The position numbers and the translations under genes are program-made. A stretch of DNA of 64,000 nucleotides from JAJYVT01 sp027339205 (GTDB lineage Bacteria; Actinomycetota; Acidimicrobiia; Acidimicrobiales; RAAP-2). Below are positions 59,211 to 64,000 of the stretch, piece by piece. Location: NCBI GenBank assembly GCA_027339205.1, contig DAHWOV010000098.1, forward strand, positions 34,394 through 98,393. The letters run 5' to 3'. Position 1 is the stretch's first letter. Each line of letters starts with the position of its first letter. The notes under the pieces were generated by a model. The model was not told where the DNA came from. It saw only the letters and a list, made by a program, of their open reading frames with translations, and searched no databases.

Positions 59211-60105
59211 GCTTCCCGAGGTGGAGACCCTCCGCCAGGACCTGGCCAAGGAGGTCGTCGGCAGGAAGATCAAGTCGGTCGCGGTGACCAACGGACGTTC
59301 GGTCCGCCGGCATGCGAGCGCGAAGCACTTCCGTGCGCTGCTCGAGGGTCGCACGGTCAAGGCGGTCGCCAGGCTCGGCAAGTACCTGCTCTGCATCCTC
59401 GACAACCAGGACACCTTGGTCATCCACCTCGGAATGAGCGGCCAGCTCCTGCGGGTGAAGAGCGCCAAGGAGCCGAAGCCCAAGCACACCCACGTCGTCA
59501 TCGCCTTCACCCAAGGCGGAGAGCTGCGCTACGTCGACCCCCGGACCTTTGGTGAGATGTTCGTGTCCAGCCCGCTCTCGGAGGGCGCGACGGCCAACGG
59601 CTCGGCTCTGCCTCCAGGCATAGCGGCCGGCGACGGCGCGGCGCTCCGGCGCCAGGTACCCGAGCTCTCCCACCTCGGCTTCGACCCGATCGAGGACGTG
59701 ATGAGCTGGGACCGTTTCGGTCTCCTCCTGCGCCAGCACCGCAGCGGGCTGAAGGCGCTCCTCATGGACCAGGAGTTCGTCTCGGGGATCGGCAACCTCT
59801 ACTCCGACGAGATCCTCTTCAGCGCAGGCCTCCGCTACGACCGGTTGTCCGACGGGCTGTCGGCGACCGAGGTCCGACGGCTCTACCGCGCGATGGTCGA
59901 GACGCTGAGCGAGGCGATCAAGCACCGGGGCTCCACGCTCGTCGACGAGCAGTACCGGGACCTGTTCGGCGAAGCGGGGGACTACCAGGGCAGCCACCAG
60001 GTCTACGGCCGCGAAGGTGAGCCGTGCCGGCGCTGTCGCAACCTGATCGTTCGAGCGAAGATCGCCGGCCGGTCGACCTTTTACTGCGAGCACTGCCAGG
60101 TCTGA
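59203..60105 (+). CDS. mutM: formamidopyrimidine-DNA glycosylase
   Basis: Excises 8-oxoguanine and Fapy lesions. The 300-residue protein begins (V)PELPEVE with the catalytic Pro2 and Glu3. Lys near residue 60 lies in RLGKYLL, and GMSGQLL follows. QEFVSGIGNLYSDEILF is the H2TH region, and the C-terminal zinc finger is CRRCRNLIVRAKIAGRSTFYCEHCQ. A loop near 120-145 is expanded by an Ala/Gly-rich insertion. The start GTG overlaps the rnc end by 8 nt. Confidence 0.95.
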   Translation: MPELPEVETLRQDLAKEVVGRKIKSVAVTNGRSVRRHASAKHFRALLEGRTVKAVARLGKYLLCILDNQDTLVIHLGMSGQLLRVKSAKEPKPKHTHVVIAFTQGGELRYVDPRTFGEMFVSSPLSEGATANGSALPPGIAAGDGAALRRQVPELSHLGFDPIEDVMSWDRFGLLLRQHRSGLKALLMDQEFVSGIGNLYSDEILFSAGLRYDRLSDGLSATEVRRLYRAMVETLSEAIKHRGSTLVDEQYRDLFGEAGDYQGSHQVYGREGEPCRRCRNLIVRAKIAGRSTFYCEHCQV

Positions 60106-60205
60106 GCGCGTCTCGTCGCGCCACGTCGCACGAGGCCGACCACACCCAGAGGCCTGCCGGTCCCCGAGCATCCCGGCACGAGCACGCAGAGATCCGCTCA
60201 GCCGG

Positions 60206-60238
60206 CCCGGTCGGGCACCAGGCTCGGTGCCCGCCGGG
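60206..60238. terminator. strong stem-loop before smc
   Basis: CCCGG-TC-GGGCACC-AGGCTC-GGTGCCC-G-CCGGG forms a 12-bp stem (7 bp plus 5 bp with a small bulge) in the 174-bp gap between mutM and smc. It has no T-run, as is usual for high-GC terminators. It may end the mutM transcript or attenuate smc, whose ATG is 42 bp on. TAGGGT at 60266 could be a -10 element. Confidence 0.55.
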
Positions 60239-60279
60239 TCCCGGGCGCGGCGGCGAGGCGTTGGTAGGGTCGGCTGGCG

Positions 60280-63200
60280 ATGTTCCTCAAGTCCCTCAGC
60301 ATGAAGGGGTTCAAGTCCTTCGCGGACCCCACGGTCCTCGAATTCGAGCCCGGTCTCACGGTCGTGGTCGGGCCCAACGGAAGCGGGAAGTCCAACGTCG
60401 TGGACGCCGTCACGTGGGTGCTCGGCGCACAAGGGCCCCGGGCGCTGCGCTCGCAGAAGATGGAGGACGTGATCTTCGCCGGCACGTCCAGCCGGCCCGC
60501 GCTCGGACGTGCGGAGGTCTCCCTCACGATCGACAACAGCTCGGGGAAGCTCCCGGTGCCGATGGCCGAGGTGACCATCACCCGCACGTTGTTCCGCTCG
60601 GGCGACAGCGAGTACGCGATCAACGGGACGGCATGCCGGCTCCTCGACGTCCAAGACCTCCTCAACGACTCCGGCGTCGGCCGCCAGCAGCACATGATCA
60701 TCGGGCAGAACCAGCTCGACACCGTGCTCACGGCACGCCCCGAGGATCGCCGCGCCGTCATCGAAGAGGCGGCAGGCGTCCTGAAGCACCGCCGTCGCCG
60801 GGAGCGTGCGGAGCGGCGCCTCGACGCGACGCAGGAGAACCTCGAGCGCTTGGGCGACCTCGTGCGGGAGGTGCGCCGGCAGATCCGGCCACTCGAGCGC
60901 CAGGCTGCAGCGGCCAGGTCGCACGCGTCGATCGCCGCGGAGCTCCACGCCCTGCGGGTTCACCTCTGCGGAGCGGAGCTCGCCGAGCTGGAGGTCCGTC
61001 AGGACCGCGCGGCGGCCGACGTCGCCGAGCTGTCGGGCGAAGAGGCGCGGCTTCGCGCGCTGCTCGAGGAGCTGGACTCGCAGGCCGCGGCGACGGCGGC
61101 GGAGCTCTCCTCTGGTGACGAGCAGGATCTTGCGAGCGTGCTGGCGAGCGTCCAAGCCCTGGTCGAGCGGGCCAAGGGGCTCGCCAACGTGGCGCGCGAG
61201 CGGGCGAGAGCGCTCGAGCACGCCCTGGACGCTGCGGCCGACACGGACGTCGTGGCGACTCTCGAGGCCGAAGGCGCGAAGCTTGCCGACGAGCTGCGAG
61301 GTGTCGACGCGGACGAGCGCGCCCTGGTCCCCCAACAAGAGGAGATCGACCGGCGGTCCTCGTCTCTCGCCGCAGACGAGAAGTCGCACCGGCTCCGTTG
61401 GGGTGACGGCGCAGCGCTCCACGCGGCAACGAGAGCGCTCGACGAGCTGCGACGCCGTACGGAGCTGCAGTTGCGCGCGGTGCAGCACGACGAACGGGAG
61501 ATCGCGGCCCTCGAAGAGAGGCTTGCGGCGGTTCAGTCCCGTGCTCGAAGACTGGCGGTGGGCGCCGAGGACCTCGACGCCCGCGCTGACGCGATGGAGA
61601 CGGAGGCCGCGCAACTCGCCGCGGCGGTCACGGAGGCCGAAGCGCGGCACGGGGCGGCGTGGGACGCGGCCAGGGCCGCCGAGGACGCGGCACGAGAGGC
61701 CGATCAGGAGCGGTATCGAGCCGCCGCGCGCGCCGAGGCCCTGGCGCGTGCGCTGCACGAGCTCGAGGGAGCGAGCGGCAAGGACCTGCTCTCCGACGTC
61801 GACGGTGTGGTCGGCTCGCTGGTTGACCTCGTCGCGATCGACCCGGGGTGGGAGGCTGCGTTCGAGGCAGCCGCAGGGGCAGCGGTGTCGGCCGTGGTCG
61901 TGTCAGGGCGGGACGCGGCGCATGCGGCGCTCGCTCGGCTGCACGGCCGCGGCGCGACGGGCGCGCTCCTTCCGACGGGTGCGGTCATGGACAACCGCAC
62001 CCCTGTCGGCCTCCCGGCTGCTGCGCTCCCGGTGCGGCCGCACGTGCGGCTCCGAAGACCGCTCGGTGCTGCCGTCGACAGCGTCCTCGACGCGCTCGTC
62101 GGGAGCGCGGTGCGCGTGGATGGATGGGAGGCTGCGATCGACCTCGCGCTCGACCGCCCCGACGTCGTGGTCGTGACGCCGGACGGAGATCGCTTCTCGA
62201 ATGCGGGATGGCGGGTCCGTTCCTCGTCGGGGATCGTCACCGCCGCAGCGGTGGAGGAGGCGGAGCGGCGTGCAGCCGACGCAGCAGCGCGTGCTGAGCG
62301 GGCGAACGCCGCGAGCGCAGACGCGCGCCGAGCGCTCGACGCGGCGTCCACGGGCGCGCGGGACGCTGCGAGGGCGCTCGATCGCCACGAGGCGGCGCGG
62401 GCGGCGATCGCCGGGGACCGGCGACGCACCGCAGAGGAGCGCGCGCGTGTGGCGTCGGAGCTCGACGAGGCGCGTGAAGCCCATCGGACGCTCGAATTGC
62501 GGCTCGCGTCCGACCGCGAGGAGCTGTCGTCCTTGGAGAGGGCGCTCCCGGGTGCCGAGGAGCAGGCGTCCGCTGCGGCGGCGAGCGCGGCAGAGGCCGC
62601 TGCCGCAGCCGAGGTGCTGGCTTCGAGGAGGCGCGAGCTGTCCGCGTCGCGTCACGCGCTCGACGTCCGCGCTGCGAGCATCGCGGAGAGGCGACGGGTG
62701 CTCACGGCACGACTCGGCGAGATCGAGCGTCGCCTGGCTGGGCACGGTGAGGCGCGCGAGGCCGCCGCCCGGCGCAGGCAGCGCCTCGAGGCCGACGCTG
62801 TCGCGCTCGGCCGTCTCGAGCGCCTCGTCCGACAAGAGCGCGCCCGCCTCGAGTCGATGCTCGCCGTGCTCCGCCGCGCATACGCCGACCAGTCCGACCG
62901 ACGACGGGCGGGCGCGGCGAGGATGGAGTCGATCCGCGCGGAGCGCTTGGCGCTCGAACAGAGGCAGGCCGCAGTCCGTGAGAGATCGCGGGCCGCGGAC
63001 CGAGAGATGGCGGAGGCGTCATTGCGCGCCGACGCCCTCGTCGAGACCATGGAGCGCGAGCTGGGCGTCGCACCAGCCGAGGCGAAGTCCGCCCCGCTGC
63101 CCGAGCTGCCCGAAGGGGTGACGGCCGCCGCCCACGCGGGGGCACTTGCCACCAAGCTCGCTTCGCTCGGACCGGTGAACCCGCTCGCGCTGGACGAGCT

Positions 63201-63780
63201 GTCCGTGCTCGAGGAGCGCCACCGAGAGCTCGATACGCAGATGGAGGACGTTCGCGCCGCGCGCCGGCAACTGCACGAGGTGGTGCGCTCCCTCGACCGG
63301 GAGATCACCGAGGAGTTCGCAGCAGCGGTAGCGGACGTGAACGAGCACTTCTCCACGTTCGTGGGGAGCCTGTTCCCGGGGGGGACCGGCCGGCTCACGT
63401 TGACCGAGCCAGCAGATCTGCTGAGCACGGGCGTGGAGATCGAGGTGCGCCCCGCGGGTCGCAACGTGCGACGCGTCTCGTTGCTGTCCGGCGGGGAGCG
63501 ATCGATGGCCGCGCTCGCGTTCCTCTTCGCTGTGTTCCGCAGCCGGCCCTCACCTTTCTACCTCATGGACGAGGTAGAAGCAGCGCTCGACGACGTGAAC
63601 CTGCACCGGTTCCTCGGGCTGGTGCACGAATTCCGCGACGAGGCGCAACTGATCGTGGTCAGCCACCAGAAGCGGACGATGGAGGCGGCCGACGCGCTCT
63701 ACGGGGTCACCATGGCTCCGGGGGGATCCTCCCAGGTCGTGAGCCAGCGGGCGCGCGCACGGGCTCAGCCCGTGGGGTAG
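60280..63780 (+). CDS. smc: chromosome segregation protein SMC
   Basis: A condensin ATPase that folds and segregates chromosomes, 1166 residues. The head has Walker A GPNGSGKSN at 31-39. Long coiled coils (about 165-500 and 665-990) flank the hinge at about 505-660 (DVDGVVGSLVDLV, AVDSVLDALVGSAVRVDGWE). The C-terminal head has signature LLSGGERSM near 1068 and Walker B FYLMDEVEAALDD near 1090, with the D-loop after it. The coiled coils are unusually Ala/Arg-rich. It precedes ftsY, as in many bacteria. Confidence 0.97.
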   Translation: MFLKSLSMKGFKSFADPTVLEFEPGLTVVVGPNGSGKSNVVDAVTWVLGAQGPRALRSQKMEDVIFAGTSSRPALGRAEVSLTIDNSSGKLPVPMAEVTITRTLFRSGDSEYAINGTACRLLDVQDLLNDSGVGRQQHMIIGQNQLDTVLTARPEDRRAVIEEAAGVLKHRRRRERAERRLDATQENLERLGDLVREVRRQIRPLERQAAAARSHASIAAELHALRVHLCGAELAELEVRQDRAAADVAELSGEEARLRALLEELDSQAAATAAELSSGDEQDLASVLASVQALVERAKGLANVARERARALEHALDAAADTDVVATLEAEGAKLADELRGVDADERALVPQQEEIDRRSSSLAADEKSHRLRWGDGAALHAATRALDELRRRTELQLRAVQHDEREIAALEERLAAVQSRARRLAVGAEDLDARADAMETEAAQLAAAVTEAEARHGAAWDAARAAEDAAREADQERYRAAARAEALARALHELEGASGKDLLSDVDGVVGSLVDLVAIDPGWEAAFEAAAGAAVSAVVVSGRDAAHAALARLHGRGATGALLPTGAVMDNRTPVGLPAAALPVRPHVRLRRPLGAAVDSVLDALVGSAVRVDGWEAAIDLALDRPDVVVVTPDGDRFSNAGWRVRSSSGIVTAAAVEEAERRAADAAARAERANAASADARRALDAASTGARDAARALDRHEAARAAIAGDRRRTAEERARVASELDEAREAHRTLELRLASDREELSSLERALPGAEEQASAAAASAAEAAAAAEVLASRRRELSASRHALDVRAASIAERRRVLTARLGEIERRLAGHGEAREAAARRRQRLEADAVALGRLERLVRQERARLESMLAVLRRAYADQSDRRRAGAARMESIRAERLALEQRQAAVRERSRAADREMAEASLRADALVETMERELGVAPAEAKSAPLPELPEGVTAAAHAGALATKLASLGPVNPLALDELSVLEERHRELDTQMEDVRAARRQLHEVVRSLDREITEEFAAAVADVNEHFSTFVGSLFPGGTGRLTLTEPADLLSTGVEIEVRPAGRNVRRVSLLSGGERSMAALAFLFAVFRSRPSPFYLMDEVEAALDDVNLHRFLGLVHEFRDEAQLIVVSHQKRTMEAADALYGVTMAPGGSSQVVSQRARARAQPVG

Positions 63781-63856
63781 TGCTGACGCTGTACGGGCAG
63801 CTGTCCTCTCGTCGTTGATCGGGCCACGACGACGGCACGGGTAGGCTCGCCGGATC

Positions 63857-64000
63857 GTGGTCGCCCTATGGATCGCGCTCGGCGTCGCGGCGATCGTCGT
63901 GCTCGTCGCAGGCAGCCTCGGCTACGCCACGACCGCTCGGCGCAGGCGGGGCCGCGGGGCCTCCGCCCGCCCGCCCGCCCGCCCGCCGGCGCCGCGTCCC
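63857..64000 (+). CDS. ftsY: probable signal recognition particle receptor FtsY, N-terminus (partial)
   Basis: From GTG 63857 the frame reads VVALWIALGVAAIVVLVAGSLGYATTARRRRG, one membrane helix followed by an Arg/Pro/Ala-rich linker, then leaves the window. This matches actinobacterial FtsY N-termini, and ftsY normally follows smc. The GTPase domain lies outside, so the assignment rests on position and topology. TAGGCT at 63843 may be its -10 element. Confidence 0.6.
   Translation, partial: MVALWIALGVAAIVVLVAGSLGYATTARRRRGRGASARPPARPPAPRP

Noticed and set aside
58945..61758. 937-residue minus-strand open frame over rnc, mutM and smc
   Set aside because: It is a shadow of three clear plus-strand genes; no motif was seen.
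1..64000. Defence island, prophage, integrase or transposase
   Set aside because: No integrase, transposase, terminase, toxin-antitoxin or restriction gene was recognised; the only methyltransferase is solitary.

Overview
The window is very GC-rich with strong G/C third-position bias and frequent GTG and TTG starts. The gene content is that of an actinobacterium: a WhiB protein, a GTP-type PEP carboxykinase, a C4-zinc L28, the order recG-rsmD-coaD-DUF177-rpmF-plsX-acpP-rnc-mutM-smc-ftsY, and a class A RNase P RNA. DUF3501 beside rubrerythrin, and AMACR and acyl-CoA dehydrogenase genes scattered singly, would fit a deep branch such as Acidimicrobiia. That placement is inference, because no rRNA marker is present. 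No tRNA, rRNA, CRISPR array, insertion sequence or prophage was seen.

Layout. 1-4.6 kb: a STAS protein, two CBS-pair proteins, an S2P-type membrane protease with CBS domains, and G6PDH; this resembles the mycobacterial hypoxia (DosR) locus. 4.9-8 kb: a cell-wall amidase-like protein and an acyltransferase/SGNH membrane enzyme. 8.2-16.7 kb: metabolic and housekeeping genes (MFS, an EEP nuclease with two small membrane proteins, aminotransferase, PhzF, NUDIX, zinc-ribbon coiled coil, haloalkane dehalogenase-like hydrolase, TetR). 16.7-17.3 kb: a relic-like stretch. 17.3-20.9 kb: cydDC. 21-22.4 kb: an ECF sigma factor with an anti-sigma-like membrane protein. 22.5-22.9 kb: rnpB. 23-26.8 kb: xseA-xseB-MBL hydrolase-FAD reductase, coupled by 1-4 nt overlaps.

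26.7-35.8 kb: a tightly overlapping leftward operon glpD, AGPS-like flavoprotein, glpK, moxR, DUF58, transglutaminase. It joins glycerol-3-phosphate metabolism to a MoxR/transglutaminase module. 35.9-38 kb: Fur/PerR-type regulator, rubrerythrin, DUF3501 and WhiB (redox defence). 38.1-49 kb: acyl-CoA dehydrogenase, trpD, an orphan DNA methyltransferase, AMACR, MFS, pckG, thiL, a D,D-carboxypeptidase and rpmB.

49.1-64 kb: the conserved housekeeping run DAK2 kinase, recG, rsmD, coaD, coiled-coil protein, DUF177, rpmF, plsX, acpP, rnc, mutM, smc and the start of ftsY. A leftward MFS gene interrupts it between recG and rsmD.

The most unusual feature is a recurrent set of short tandem repeats (7-26 bp units, 2-7 copies). 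Nearly all lie at the first or last codons of genes or between genes, and many units are multiples of three, so they extend protein termini. Other highlights are a perfect 18+18 bp inverted repeat inside the end of the transglutaminase gene, a second Shine-Dalgarno-led start nested in the anti-sigma-like gene, and an amidase lacking one expected zinc ligand.
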